A stretch of DNA of 64,000 bases from Terriglobales bacterium (GTDB taxonomy: Bacteria; Acidobacteriota; Terriglobia; Terriglobales; Acidobacteriaceae): the NCBI GenBank assembly GCA_025462725.1, contig JAOAPE010000010.1, positions 242,752 to 306,751 of the forward strand. Direction: 5' to 3'. The notes under the pieces were generated by a model, which was not told the origin of the DNA, did no database searches, and was given only the letters and a program-made list of their open reading frames with translations. Of this stretch, positions 1 through 7,522 are shown piece after piece. Positions within the stretch are counted from its first letter, which is position 1; each line of letters starts with the position of its first letter. The position numbers and the translations under genes were made by a program.

Positions 1-778
1 CGCCTTGTGAAGCCGTGCTGTTCACCACCATTGCCGGTGAACTTCCTTCCCCTTGGATCAAGGGGAAGTAATCAATGCCGCTGATGATCTGCCCTGACGA
101 TTCCAACCAATTTTCCACGAATGTTCCCTGCAACGCGGAAACGGCAGGGCCTTCGATCAACACCATGGTGTCGCGCCAACGTTTCTTGTCGCCTTTGTCG
201 TTCAGCCAATGGTCGGCAATACCTGCGCCCCCTATGAACGCCTTCTTCCCGTCGATCACCATCAACTCGCGGTGCGTGCGGTTGTTCGCGCGGTCCCAGT
301 TGTACCAGCGCAGCGGATGATACCAATTCACTTCTCCGCCGGCATCGGTCAAAGATTTGAAATATTCCTTTGAATTCGAGAAGCTGCCCAGCGCGTCGAT
401 CACGAGCTTTACTTTCACTCCGTTTCGGGCACGCTCAGTGAGTGAGTCAATGAACTTTTGCGCAACCTCACCTTTCTGAAAGATGTACGCTTCAATATTC
501 ACGCTGTGCTGGGCTTGCGCAATCGTCGCCAACTCGGCTTTATAGAAATTCTCGCCATTCGGCAGCACTTGGATCTTGTTATGCTGCTGCAATCGGGCGT
601 CCGTAACCGATTCCAACATCCACCAGAACTCCTGGGATTCAAGCGGCGCCGATGATGCTTGCACGCGATAGTGCATCTGCGGCTGGAACAACGTTAGAAT
701 CAGCCACGCTGCGAGGAAGATCAGCGCGACGATTGCGAATACGTGCAACTTGTTTTGCCCTCCAGGAGAGTTGTTCAT
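1..778 (-). CDS. Phospholipase D-like / cardiolipin synthase-like protein, C-terminus cut by window edge
   Basis: Reading the minus strand from the ATG at 778 gives at least 259 residues with no stop before the edge; an in-frame TAA lies 33 bases upstream of the ATG, and no ATG, GTG or TTG lies between. Residues 11-31 form one membrane anchor. The PLD fold is seen in NGENFYKAELATIAQAQHSV, IEAYIF (96-101), the VKVKLVIDALGS strand and the first HKD-like motif at 169-177 (HRELMVIDG). In cardiolipin synthases this motif is HxKxxxxD; here the Lys position is Glu (E171). The second HKD motif would be beyond position 1. The family exchanges phosphatidyl groups at the inner membrane; the altered motif makes the exact activity uncertain. 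Confidence 0.85.
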   Translation of the reverse strand, partial: MNNSPGGQNKLHVFAIVALIFLAAWLILTLFQPQMHYRVQASSAPLESQEFWWMLESVTDARLQQHNKIQVLPNGENFYKAELATIAQAQHSVNIEAYIFQKGEVAQKFIDSLTERARNGVKVKLVIDALGSFSNSKEYFKSLTDAGGEVNWYHPLRWYNWDRANNRTHRELMVIDGKKAFIGGAGIADHWLNDKGDKKRWRDTMVLIEGPAVSALQGTFVENWLESSGQIISGIDYFPLIQGEGSSPAMVVNSTASQG

Positions 779-930
779 CCGTTCTGGATTGGATGCAGCA
801 ACTTACGCGCGATATGCCAGTCGCGCCCTCTGGAATACCTGCGGGCTAATGGTGTAAGAATCCGCTTCAAGTGAAGCGTTAAGTGTGTTCCAATCGTCTG
901 CAAACCCAAGCACAATTTCAGGAGATGCCA

Positions 931-1509
931 ATGACCAAAAGAGTTGTTGTCGGGGGATTTCTCGCTGGACTCGTGATGTTCATCTGGAGTTCGGTCGCCC
1001 ACATGGCACTGCCCGTTGGCGAGATTGGCCTAAGCACAATCGCTAATGAAGATGCAGTGCTCGCGGCGATGAAAACCAGCACCAACGAACCCGGCCTCTA
1101 CTTCCTGCCCGGACACGCTTTTATGACATCACCAGCGGCCGAGAAGCAGAAAGCCATGCAGGAGATGACCACGAAGTCTAAAACCGCGGGCTCCATGATC
1201 ATTGACTATCACCCTCAGGGCGCGCCTGAGATCACTCTCAAAACGCTAGGCCTCGAATTCCTTTCTGATGTCGTTGCTGGTTGGATACTTGCCTTCGCGC
1301 TATGGGCCGCGCTGCCGCGCATCGGTTCGCTCATCGGACGCGTGGGCTTGGTTGCAGGGCTCGGATTGTTGCCCTTTATCGTCTCCGACTTCTCGCAGTG
1401 GAATTGGTACGGATATCCGACTGCCTACGAAATTGGACAGGTACTCGACTACGGTGTTGGCGCGCTGCTCGCCGGAGTATTCCTGGCGTGGTTCCTGAAA
1501 TCAGAATAG
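931..1509 (+). CDS. Conserved membrane protein, unknown function
   Basis: 192 residues from the ATG at 931, which has AGGAG six bases ahead (920-924); an upstream in-frame start at 883 lacks this. It has a membrane segment right at the N-terminus (VVVGGFLAGLVMFIWSSVAHM), a soluble loop of about 85 residues, then three more hydrophobic segments at the C-terminus (LEFLSDVVAGWILAFALWAAL, GLVAGLGLLPFIVSDF, VGALLAGVFLAWFL). I do not recognise a catalytic motif. It is divergent from the PLD gene and stands alone. Confidence 0.8.
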   Translation: MTKRVVVGGFLAGLVMFIWSSVAHMALPVGEIGLSTIANEDAVLAAMKTSTNEPGLYFLPGHAFMTSPAAEKQKAMQEMTTKSKTAGSMIIDYHPQGAPEITLKTLGLEFLSDVVAGWILAFALWAALPRIGSLIGRVGLVAGLGLLPFIVSDFSQWNWYGYPTAYEIGQVLDYGVGALLAGVFLAWFLKSE

Positions 1510-1560
1510 TTGTGGAACAGGACGCGCAGACGAACCACTACTCTGCGCGTCTCACCTTCC

Positions 1561-1722
1561 CTACGCCGCGCTTTTCGTAGCACTCTTCTTGTTGCCCCCA
1601 GCTTTCTTGTTGCTCGGATTTCCCGCTCCGCTGCTGCTTCCCGCGCCCACTTGTCTGGCCGCTCCGCGATGTGATCCGCCTCCGCCTTGCTGGCTTTCTG
1701 CTCCACGAGTCTTCTTTGACAT
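1561..1722 (-). CDS. Small basic Gly/Ser/Lys-rich protein
   Basis: A 53-residue reading frame with ATG at 1722 and a GGAG-containing Shine-Dalgarno about seven bases ahead. It begins MSKKTRGAES, has a GGGG run, an SSSG run, and ends in alternating Lys/Ala/Ser (NKKAGGNKKSATKSAA). It is highly basic and low in complexity, with no hydrophobic stretch, so it would be soluble and probably disordered; a nucleic-acid-binding or stress role is only a guess. It lies convergent with the preceding membrane protein gene and divergent from the DUF1905 gene. Confidence 0.5.
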   Translation of the reverse strand: MSKKTRGAESQQGGGGSHRGAARQVGAGSSSGAGNPSNKKAGGNKKSATKSAA

Positions 1723-1817
1723 CTCTGCTCTCCTTTGTCAGTTCACTTCACATAAGGAAGTCGTCGCTTGCCATAAGGATGCTCGCGACATTGAGTCTCT
1801 TGTAAAATCGCCACGAC

Positions 1818-2474
1818 ATGCGATTCGAAGCAGAGCTGGAAATGTCCACCGGCGCGATCGGCAACTGGATCATCGCCTACATGCCCTTTGACGCGCGAAC
1901 GGAATTCGGCAAAGGTGGGATCGTCCGCGTTCACGGCACTATCAACGGATTCCCGTTCGCCACTTCCATCTTTCCCACGCGCGGCGGACGCCACTTCATC
2001 ATGGTCAACAAGAAGATGCAGAAGGGAGCAGGCGTTTCCGAGCCTGGCGAAGTCGTCGAGTTCACTATGGAAGCTGAAGCTGCTCCGAAGAAAGTCGTCG
2101 TTCCAGCAGATCTCCGCAAAGCTTTGGCAAAAAATGCAGATGCGCAAAAGTGCTTCGACGAGCTTCCGCCGGGAAGCCAGCGATATCGCGTGGAGTTCGT
2201 TACGGATGCCCAGTCAGCGGAACGCCGCGCTAAGCGCGTCGCCGAGCTGACGTTGGAACTCGCCGAACTCGGACGCGCATTCCAAAAAACACCCGACTTC
2301 ATGCAGAGCGCGTTCGCGAAGAGCCCAGCGGCGCGAGCTCTGTACGAAAAGATGTCAAAATCGCACAAAGGCGAATGTCTTGTGTACATCCTCAATGCGA
2401 AGTCGCAGGCAACGCGCGACCGCCGTGTCGCCAAGGTAATCTCCAAGTTGCTGGAAAAGGGGAAAGTTTTCTAA
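1818..2474 (+). CDS. DUF1905 / YdeI-OmpD-associated domain protein
   Basis: 218 residues. The N-terminal ~90 residues match the DUF1905 beta-barrel pattern (MRFEAELEMS, FGKGGIVRVHGTINGFPF, GGRHFIMVNKKMQKGAG, GEVVEFTMEAE). The rest, from VVVPADLRKALAKNADAQKC to HKGECLVYILNAKSQATRDRR, is the YdeI/OmpD-associated helical domain that in related proteins carries EELPPSxRxxxxxxIxxAKxxETRxRR. The biochemical role of the family is not known. The next gene starts 56 bases downstream on the same strand, so the two may be cotranscribed. Confidence 0.85.
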   Translation: MRFEAELEMSTGAIGNWIIAYMPFDARTEFGKGGIVRVHGTINGFPFATSIFPTRGGRHFIMVNKKMQKGAGVSEPGEVVEFTMEAEAAPKKVVVPADLRKALAKNADAQKCFDELPPGSQRYRVEFVTDAQSAERRAKRVAELTLELAELGRAFQKTPDFMQSAFAKSPAARALYEKMSKSHKGECLVYILNAKSQATRDRRVAKVISKLLEKGKVF

Positions 2475-2530
2475 CCGCCTTTACCATTGCCGACAGCCCG
2501 CTTTGGTGGCATCATCTCACGACACGATCC

Positions 2531-2941
2531 ATGCCCTGCAACTACATCATTGACGGCGAGAGGAAGTTGGTTATCACTTCCGGCTCCGGCGTTCTCACCG
2601 CTGCGGAAGCGCTCGAACATCAGCAGCGTCTTGCCGCAGATCCCGCTTTTCACAACGACTTTTCGCAACTGCTCGACTTCACTGCCTTGACTGATCTCGA
2701 TATCAGCGCTGATTGGATACGCCACCTTGCCGAGCGCAGTCTTTACTCAAGCCGTTCCCGCCGCGCATTTCTCGTCAACAGCGCGCTGGCGGTCGGCATG
2801 TCCAACATGTACGCCAGCTACCGCGAGTTCGCCGGCGGAGAAGAAGAGATGAAGATCTTCCGGGACCGCAACGAAGCTCTGCGATGGCTTGCCGGCGCTG
2901 AACCGGAGCCTTTGGTGAAGAGCGCTAGCACTGCTGGTTAG
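2531..2941 (+). CDS. STAS/SpoIIAA-like domain protein
   Basis: 136 residues from the ATG at 2531. The pattern (IDGERKLVITSGSGVLTAAEALEHQQRL, then a QLLDFTALTDLDIS strand/turn, a helix with SRRAFLVNSALAVGMSNMY, then EEEMKIFRDRNEALRWL at the end) is that of the stand-alone SpoIIAA-like/STAS-fold proteins that are common in soil bacteria. Such domains usually bind a partner protein and have no catalytic residues. No partner anti-sigma or kinase gene is adjacent. A longer frame reading back into the previous gene lacks support. Confidence 0.7.
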   Translation: MPCNYIIDGERKLVITSGSGVLTAAEALEHQQRLAADPAFHNDFSQLLDFTALTDLDISADWIRHLAERSLYSSRSRRAFLVNSALAVGMSNMYASYREFAGGEEEMKIFRDRNEALRWLAGAEPEPLVKSASTAG

Positions 2942-3077
2942 CGTCTGCCGCAACTCAAATCCTGCACCCGAATCGCTCGTGATCATCTTCTGTGTACCGG
3001 CTCAAAGCTTGTACTGTTTTCGTAACAAATCCCGAAATGAGACTCAGCAACAGCTCTGCTGTACTAATCTGCAGAGT

Positions 3078-3305
3078 ATGGGTCGTCGCAAGGTACGTCG
3101 CAGGATCAGAGATGATGAGAACCGTTCGCGGCACCTCGAAATCCTGAAGTTCGAAGCTGAAGCGGTTTACCAGGAAGAACATCTCCAGGGCAACCTCGAG
3201 TTATGGCTGGGCCGCCATAACCATCCGCGAAACTGGGCCGCGCTCGGCTGCGGCGTCCTTATCTATACCTTTCTGTTTATTGTCTGGCGATTCGCGAACC
3301 TATGA
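3078..3305 (+). CDS. Small membrane-anchored protein, unknown function
   Basis: 75 residues. The N-terminal half is strongly charged (MGRRKVRRRIRDDENRSRHL, then an acidic helix) and the C-terminus is a single membrane segment (WAALGCGVLIYTFLFIVWRF), so a tail-anchored layout is likely. No clear ribosome site is visible. It ends ten bases before the convergent gene's stop. I do not recognise a family. Confidence 0.45.
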   Translation: MGRRKVRRRIRDDENRSRHLEILKFEAEAVYQEEHLQGNLELWLGRHNHPRNWAALGCGVLIYTFLFIVWRFANL

Positions 3306-3314
3306 CGTCGAGCG

Positions 3315-3815
3315 TCACGCTCTTGCAGCCCTGATCTCGATCGGCGGCGACGCAACCTTGAACCGCTTCACCGCTAGCGTTCCCATCACTATGAACATCA
3401 CTAGCGAGATTCCCTGCGCAATCGCGAATGGAGGCTCGTTCCCTTTCGGCGCCAAGGTATGCAGCGACGGAACCTTCTGGAAGCTCTGCACAATCAGCAC
3501 AAAGAAGTTGAAGTACAGCGCAATGATGGAACTGATGACGAACGCAGTGCGCCAATGTCCTGCGAGTTTAAAGACGTAAAGTGCCGGGACAGCGACTGCA
3601 AGCACCAGCAGCGACAAGATGCCGAGAACCATGCCGGGCGTGATATGCACGAACGGAAAGAAGAATCCGGTGATGCTGGTGAGCGCGGTGGTGATTAGGA
3701 ATACGTCAGTCAGTCTCGGCGGCAGCTTGCCCTTCGCAAGCGCAGCGATGAGCAGGAATCCTGTGGCGATTGCGACCAGGCTGATGGCGACGTGAATGAG
3801 AGTGAATGTGTCCAT
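3315..3815 (-). CDS. Four-helix membrane protein, unknown function
   Basis: 166 residues with four clear membrane segments: FTLIHVAISLVAIATGFLLI (N-terminus), VFLITTALTSITGFFFPF, MVLGILSLLVLAVAVPALYV, and FAIAQGISLVMFIVMGTLAV at the C-terminus, with a fifth (VISSIIALYFNFFVLIVQSF) before the last loop. No enzymatic motif stands out. It is monocistronic, with about 130 bases separating it from the next gene. Confidence 0.75.
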   Translation of the reverse strand: MDTFTLIHVAISLVAIATGFLLIAALAKGKLPPRLTDVFLITTALTSITGFFFPFVHITPGMVLGILSLLVLAVAVPALYVFKLAGHWRTAFVISSIIALYFNFFVLIVQSFQKVPSLHTLAPKGNEPPFAIAQGISLVMFIVMGTLAVKRFKVASPPIEIRAARA

Positions 3816-3945
3816 GGCGAGGCTCCTTTGAATCTTTCCTTCGGAGTGCTGGTTCAGTTGATATCACCCATTCAGGGAAGGTTCAAATTATTCGCGAGCA
3901 CGATTTGCCATCGAGGCAGCAGCGCTCCGCGCAATTGATTCTTTT

Positions 3946-4266
3946 TTAAGCGGCTTTGCCTGCGGTGATGTTAAATGTATCCGCATGCTCCACGTTGAAA
4001 GGCCGCATGTTGGGAGTGCCCGTCATTAAGTCTGAGACTTGAGCGACCTGCTTCGGGAAGACCTCGTTGTAATAACGGTCCGCATCTGCCTTTGTCTGCC
4101 AAAGGGAGACCCCGACGCCCTGTTGTCCGTCCTCCTTTAATAGGAGGATCTCCTCGACATATCCTTTTTGTGTTTTGAGAGTTGTCAGAATCTGGCTCTC
4201 CCAGATTTTCATAAAGTCGTTTTTCTTTCCCGGTTTGATCGATCCTTCAATCAGCAGCGCATGCAT
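3946..4266 (-). CDS. Antibiotic biosynthesis monooxygenase (ABM)-like dimeric alpha/beta barrel protein
   Basis: 106 residues starting MHALLIEGSIKPGKKNDFMK, with the ferredoxin-like pattern of ABM proteins: first strand, helix (FMKIWESQILTTLK), KGYVEEILLLKEDG strand pair, VSLWQTKADADRYYNEVFP helix, and a last strand NVEHADTFNI. AAGGAG stands eight bases before the ATG, a strong start. The family includes quinol and heme monooxygenases, but many members have no known activity. It is isolated and divergent from the next gene. Confidence 0.75.
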   Translation of the reverse strand: MHALLIEGSIKPGKKNDFMKIWESQILTTLKTQKGYVEEILLLKEDGQQGVGVSLWQTKADADRYYNEVFPKQVAQVSDLMTGTPNMRPFNVEHADTFNITAGKAA

Positions 4267-4398
4267 ATAGAGACTCCTTATTGGATTGTGGCAAGAGAGA
4301 TGTTCTCCGGGAAGATAGTGCCACTGAAGCTGAGCCGACGCGAGTGACTGCTAAGCGAAATCGAACGGCACGTTGAGCAACTGCCATCCAAGAAACCC

Positions 4399-5079
4399 AT
4401 GATCAGTATGGCAACCTCCTATGCCGCACAGCTCCGTCCTATAAACGTGCGAACAAAACCTTCACACTGGGTGTTGCCGCTGCTGCTCATGGCAACGGTT
4501 GCGGCGGCGCAGCAGAGTTCATTGACGCGTGAGCCGCAGCTGAAAACGCGCACAGATGCTGATGTCCATTCGACGGCAATTCCTTCGATAAGAGGAATGC
4601 AATGCGTAACGTTCAATCCGAAGACGCTGACCGAAAAGGAGATTGCCCGCGGACCGACCTTGCACGGATATCTTCACTGGCTTTATGGGACCGAACAATC
4701 GCAGGACGACCACGAAGTGCTCAGGATCATCCAGGGATACGGGATGAACGCATCCTGTTGGATCGACGATCCGTTTTCGCCATTTCACTTCATGCTCGTG
4801 GATGGAAAGGCACCCACAGGCAAAATTAAAGGCGAAGAATGTTTCGCGCACCACCTTTCCCATCTCCATCTGGTGCAGCTTCGGGATAACGAAGGGACCG
4901 GCCACAACTATCGAGTGATTGCTGACAACAAAGATGGTCAGATGAGGATGTTCGCATTTGCCACCAAGCGGGCGGCCGATGCCGCATTGGCGGCCATCAA
5001 TCGTTTTGCATTCACCCAAGAATGTTATTTCCGAAGAACTCCGGCGGGCATCAGTTTCAATTATCTGAAAGCGGAGTGA
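4399..5079 (+). CDS. Secreted protein, unknown function
   Basis: 226 residues. After a short basic start, WVLPLLLMATVAAAQQ looks like a signal peptide ending at residue ~40 (cleavage after AAA or AQQ). The mature part has three Cys (MQCVTF, ASCWIDD, EECF) plus QECYF near the end, so two disulfides are possible in the periplasm, and a His cluster (FAHHLSHLHLVQL) that could bind metal. ATG at 4399 was taken; ATG 4408 is equally possible, as neither has a good ribosome site. Not recognised. Confidence 0.6.
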   Translation: MISMATSYAAQLRPINVRTKPSHWVLPLLLMATVAAAQQSSLTREPQLKTRTDADVHSTAIPSIRGMQCVTFNPKTLTEKEIARGPTLHGYLHWLYGTEQSQDDHEVLRIIQGYGMNASCWIDDPFSPFHFMLVDGKAPTGKIKGEECFAHHLSHLHLVQLRDNEGTGHNYRVIADNKDGQMRMFAFATKRAADAALAAINRFAFTQECYFRRTPAGISFNYLKAE

Positions 5080-5084
5080 ATGGT

Positions 5085-5280
5085 GCGCTTCGCGCGTTAA
5101 ACCCGCCTTCGGCAGATTGGAAGGAATCGCGTTGGAACTGTTACCCAGCGTTGAAACGCTGGGCTAATATCAGTCGCCCGCGATGCGGGCTGAACCCTTT
5201 TTCCTGCTGTTACCTCAGCGGCTAAAGCCGATTTTGACGACGACTAAATGCAGGCCTAAAGGCTTGCGCCACCCGTGTTG
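5085..5280. repeat. Palindromic intergenic repeat, copy A
   Basis: Composite of short hairpins: GCGCTTCGCGCGTTAAACCC, CAGCGTTGAAACGCTG, CGCCCGCGATGCGGGC, CAGCGGCTAAAGCCGATTTT and CAGGCCTAAAGGCTTGCGCC. The same modules in the same order recur at 6660-6880 and in part at 7523-7632. It fills the 212-base gap between two convergent genes, so it may also serve as a transcription end. Confidence 0.8.
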
Positions 5281-5291
5281 AATATCAAATT

Positions 5292-5858
5292 TCATTTTTC
5301 CTTTTCCGGATAGCAGGCGGCGACTTTGGCGCGGATTCTTGTGCCCCAGGGATCGGGGTCGATGGGAGATTCGTCGTCGGTGGTCTGGGCGGCGGAGTTG
5401 TAGGCTTGTCCGAAGGAGGTGTGCTTGAGATTCAGCGCGGCGATCTGGAGAGTGTAGAGGAGTCGTCCGGCGACGAGAGGATTGATCTGCTGGGTGGCGA
5501 TGGCGCGATAGATGTCCGTCAGGCAGACCTGGATGGAGTTGGCATCTTCGAGCGCGGGAAGGTGAAGTCCGGAGAAGAGCTCGGCAGCGTTGTCGTCAAA
5601 CGTGAGTTTGGAGCCGACGATCTCTTGCGAGACCATGTAATGCTCTCCGGTGGCGATATTGGCACGGCGTTGACTGAGATTGTTGAGGATGCGCTTCTGG
5701 CGGTCGCGATCGCGCTTGTGAAAGTAACAGAACGCGTCGCCGGTGATGGCGGGCGATTGGCAGAAGGTTCCGTTGGCGCGGACGTGGTCGCAGAGAAAAA
5801 TCTCAATTTCTTTGTTGGTTTCAGTCTCGGTGGTTTCGGTTTGGTTGATGTCGTCCAT
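5292..5858 (-). CDS. Small CX9CX10CX2H putative zinc-binding protein
   Basis: 188 residues with AGGAG six bases ahead of the ATG at 5858. After a Thr/Glu-rich start (TETTETETNKE), residues 24-48 hold C-x9-C-x10-C-x2-H (LCDHVRANGTFCQSP, then FCYFHKR). This spacing equals the plant WRC motif and resembles the CxxxTxxGxxCxxPxxxGxxxCxxH pattern of some bacterial and phage small proteins, where it probably binds zinc. The rest is helical (NLSQRRANIATGEHYMVS, LTDIYRAIATQQINPLVAGRLLYTLQIAALNLK). The C-terminus is Asp/Pro-rich. DNA binding is inference. Its upstream region has a G14 tract and a direct-repeat array. Confidence 0.7.
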   Translation of the reverse strand: MDDINQTETTETETNKEIEIFLCDHVRANGTFCQSPAITGDAFCYFHKRDRDRQKRILNNLSQRRANIATGEHYMVSQEIVGSKLTFDDNAAELFSGLHLPALEDANSIQVCLTDIYRAIATQQINPLVAGRLLYTLQIAALNLKHTSFGQAYNSAAQTTDDESPIDPDPWGTRIRAKVAACYPEKEK

Positions 5859-5882
5859 GGTGTCTCCTCTTTGCTTTTAGTA

Positions 5883-5896
5883 CCCCCCCCCCCCCC
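5883..5896 (-). promoter_or_regulatory. G14 homopolymer 25 bases upstream of a start codon
   Basis: Fourteen C on the plus strand, that is G14 on the transcribed strand, 24 bases before the ATG at 5858. It is the only such tract I saw in the window. An ATG upstream of it (MKKCGGGGG) reads through the tract, but an in-frame TAA between tract and start codon means slippage cannot fuse it to the gene; any effect would be on transcription or leader folding. Confidence 0.6.
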
Positions 5897-5906
5897 GCAT
5901 TTTTTC

Positions 5907-6000
5907 AAAATATTGAAAGTAGAGGGGTTAGCGGGGCGTGGTTGGTAAAATATTGATTACAGGTGAGTTAAAGGTCAAAATATTGATTCCATTCGGGTTA
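5907..6000. repeat. Three direct repeats AAAATATTGA-N8-GRGTTA
   Basis: Three copies of a 24-base unit at 5907-5930, 5947-5970 and 5977-6000, each AAAATATTGA, eight variable bases, then GGGTTA, GAGTTA and GGGTTA. Start-to-start spacings are 40 and 30 bases, multiples near helical repeats, so a protein would meet all three on one face. The inverted repeat ATATGCAAAGCATAT follows at about 6012-6026. The AT-rich island lies upstream of the 5292-5858 gene. Confidence 0.65.
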
Positions 6001-6087
6001 GTTGTATAACTATATGCAAAGCATATGCGTACAATTATTCTATTTAGGCATGGAGTTGTCAAGGAGATTTTTGTGTGGAAAAGCGAT

Positions 6088-6214
6088 TTCACCGCGGAGG
6101 CGCGGAGGAAGGCAGGGCTTCACCGCAAAGGGCGCAAAGGTGCGCAAAGGTAATGAGGTGAGGGGAATCGGAGTGAAGCACATTTTCATCGCGGAGAGGC
6201 GGAGGCGCGGAGGA
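6088..6214. repeat. CACCGCGGAGGCGCGGAGG-type repeat cluster
   Basis: Three related purine-rich units: TTCACCGCGGAGGCGCGGAGG at 6088-6108, a CACCGCAAAGGGCGCAAAGG unit at 6121 and ATCGCGGAGAGGCGGAGGCG at 6188. A further copy lies at 20829-20859 and looser relatives at 26978-27010 and 33752-33770. No gene is visible in 5897-6227 apart from this and the direct repeats. Confidence 0.6.
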
Positions 6215-6227
6215 GACAAACGGTTTG

Positions 6228-6602
6228 TTAGAGTGTGCCGCCGACCGAAGGCTCGTTTTTAGGCCGGGTATCCAGCCAGTCGAGAAAGATGGCGAGATAT
6301 GAGATGAGTATCGTGGAGACCAATCCATATCCGATGCGATCGTCGGCAAGGGTTCCCATATCGTTCAGCATAAGCGTAAGGCCGAAGAGGATGAATGCGC
6401 CGCCGGTCAGGATGAATGCCCGCCGAGTGACGGGCCTGTCCTCTAATGCTTTCGGTTTTGCAGGTAACATCACCAACATTGCGGTGGGCGGGAAATGATA
6501 TTCCCATGTGCCGCCAAGCAACCGTAGAGACGGGAGAAATGCGCAGAGCAGGTAGTAGATTCCGATAGTCAGCGCGATGATGGCACAACCAAGCTGTAGC
6601 AT
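6228..6602 (-). CDS. Small membrane protein, unknown function
   Basis: 124 residues with an N-terminal membrane segment (LGCAIIALTIGIYYLLCAFL), a Pro-rich loop (HFPPTAMLVMLPAKPKALED), then two further segments (RRAFILTGGAFILFGLTLML and IGYGLVSTILISYLAIFLDW). Not recognised. The start at 6602 has no clear ribosome site. It is flanked by repeat elements on both sides. Confidence 0.6.
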   Translation of the reverse strand: MLQLGCAIIALTIGIYYLLCAFLPSLRLLGGTWEYHFPPTAMLVMLPAKPKALEDRPVTRRAFILTGGAFILFGLTLMLNDMGTLADDRIGYGLVSTILISYLAIFLDWLDTRPKNEPSVGGTL

Positions 6603-6659
6603 TCAGCGAGATTGTATCCGGAAGATTGGGATGAAGAATGCAATTGTTTTAGAGGCGAG

Positions 6660-6920
6660 GCGCTTCGCGCGTTAAACCCGCCGTGGGCAGAGCGGAAGGG
6701 CAGCGCGTTTTATCTGTACCCGCGGCTTACGCCGTGGGCTATTCACTTACGCCTGCTCTGCAGGCTGAGTCCCTTCATAGTTTCTATGATTCTGAATCAA
6801 ACCCTTACCTCAGCGGCTAAAGCCGATTTTAATGACGACTAAATGCAGGCCTGAATGCCTGCGCCACCCGTGCTGAGCTAATGCTACTGAAATCCCCGCG
6901 TTAGCTTCGCGAACGTGGGG
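6660..6920. repeat. Palindromic intergenic repeats, copy B plus a CGTTAGCTTCGCGAACG hairpin
   Basis: 6660-6880 repeats the modules of copy A: GCGCTTCGCGCGTTAAACCC, CCGCGGCTTACGCCGTGGGC, GCCTGCTCTGCAGGC, CAGCGGCTAAAGCCGATTTT and CAGGCCTGAATGCCTGCGCC. 6894-6920 is a separate hairpin (CGCGTTAGCTTCGCGAACG in CCCC/GGGG arms) found again at 48576-48601. The rest of the 6603-7095 gap holds one more hairpin (ACCCTAACAAGCTAGGGT near 6957-6975) and no gene I can support. Confidence 0.75.
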
Positions 6921-7095
6921 CACCCAATTCTCAACTCCCACCCGGCAAACCACCCACCCTAACAAGCTAGGGTGGGGTACCCGGCAGTCATAGGGAAGGC
7001 TGACTTGCCCCGTAAGCAAGCGACTGCATTCCCGGAGCTGTCGACCACACTGGACCATGACAAGTAGATGCCGCCAGTGTTTGGAGCTTGCCGCC

Positions 7096-7503
7096 TTAGA
7101 CAGCTCCCGAGTCGCGGGCTACTTGTAGCGTATCGAGATACTGCTGGAACTTGACGACTCGTCCCTCGCGGATTGTCCAGACGTGAGCGACCTGTGCTTT
7201 GAAGTCCTCAGCTTTGCCGCGAAATCTGCCGTGATAGTAGCCGAGAACCACAACTCTCCCGCCCTCGCACTCAAATATCTCATCCACGGCGACGACGAGT
7301 TTGTCGAACCCCGCCGTTAATCGTTCAAAGATGCCCGAACGAACCGCAGCTATCCCGTGGTAAGGGCTGCGGTCTGCCAGCGGCGAATTGTCGGCCACTA
7401 TCCAAACGATGTCGTTCGCTAAGTGCGACATCACTGATTCGTAATCACGCTTCCCTAACGATGCGTAGAGTTTCTCTAAATTTGGTATGAAGTTCGTGCT
7501 CAT
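7096..7503 (-). CDS. SnoaL-like / ketosteroid isomerase-fold protein
   Basis: 135 residues. The ATG at 7503 has a perfect AAGGAG eight bases ahead; a longer frame to 7764 runs through a repeat and is rejected. The pattern is a SnoaL-like cone: helix FIPNLEKLYASLGKRDYESV, then DIVWIVADNSPLADRSPYHG, IFERLTAGFDKLVV, DEIFECEGGRVVVLGYYHGR, VAHVWTIREGRVVKFQQYLD. Such folds serve as isomerases, cyclases or binding proteins; the substrate cannot be told. A palindromic repeat separates it from the next, also NTF2-like, gene. Confidence 0.8.
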   Translation of the reverse strand: MSTNFIPNLEKLYASLGKRDYESVMSHLANDIVWIVADNSPLADRSPYHGIAAVRSGIFERLTAGFDKLVVAVDEIFECEGGRVVVLGYYHGRFRGKAEDFKAQVAHVWTIREGRVVKFQQYLDTLQVARDSGAV

Positions 7504-7522
7504 TAACCTACTCCTTAAGTTA

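Noticed and set aside
5883..5908. Translational phase switch through the G14 tract
   Set aside because: An in-frame TAA lies between the tract and the ATG at 5858, so no tract length fuses the upstream ATG to the gene.
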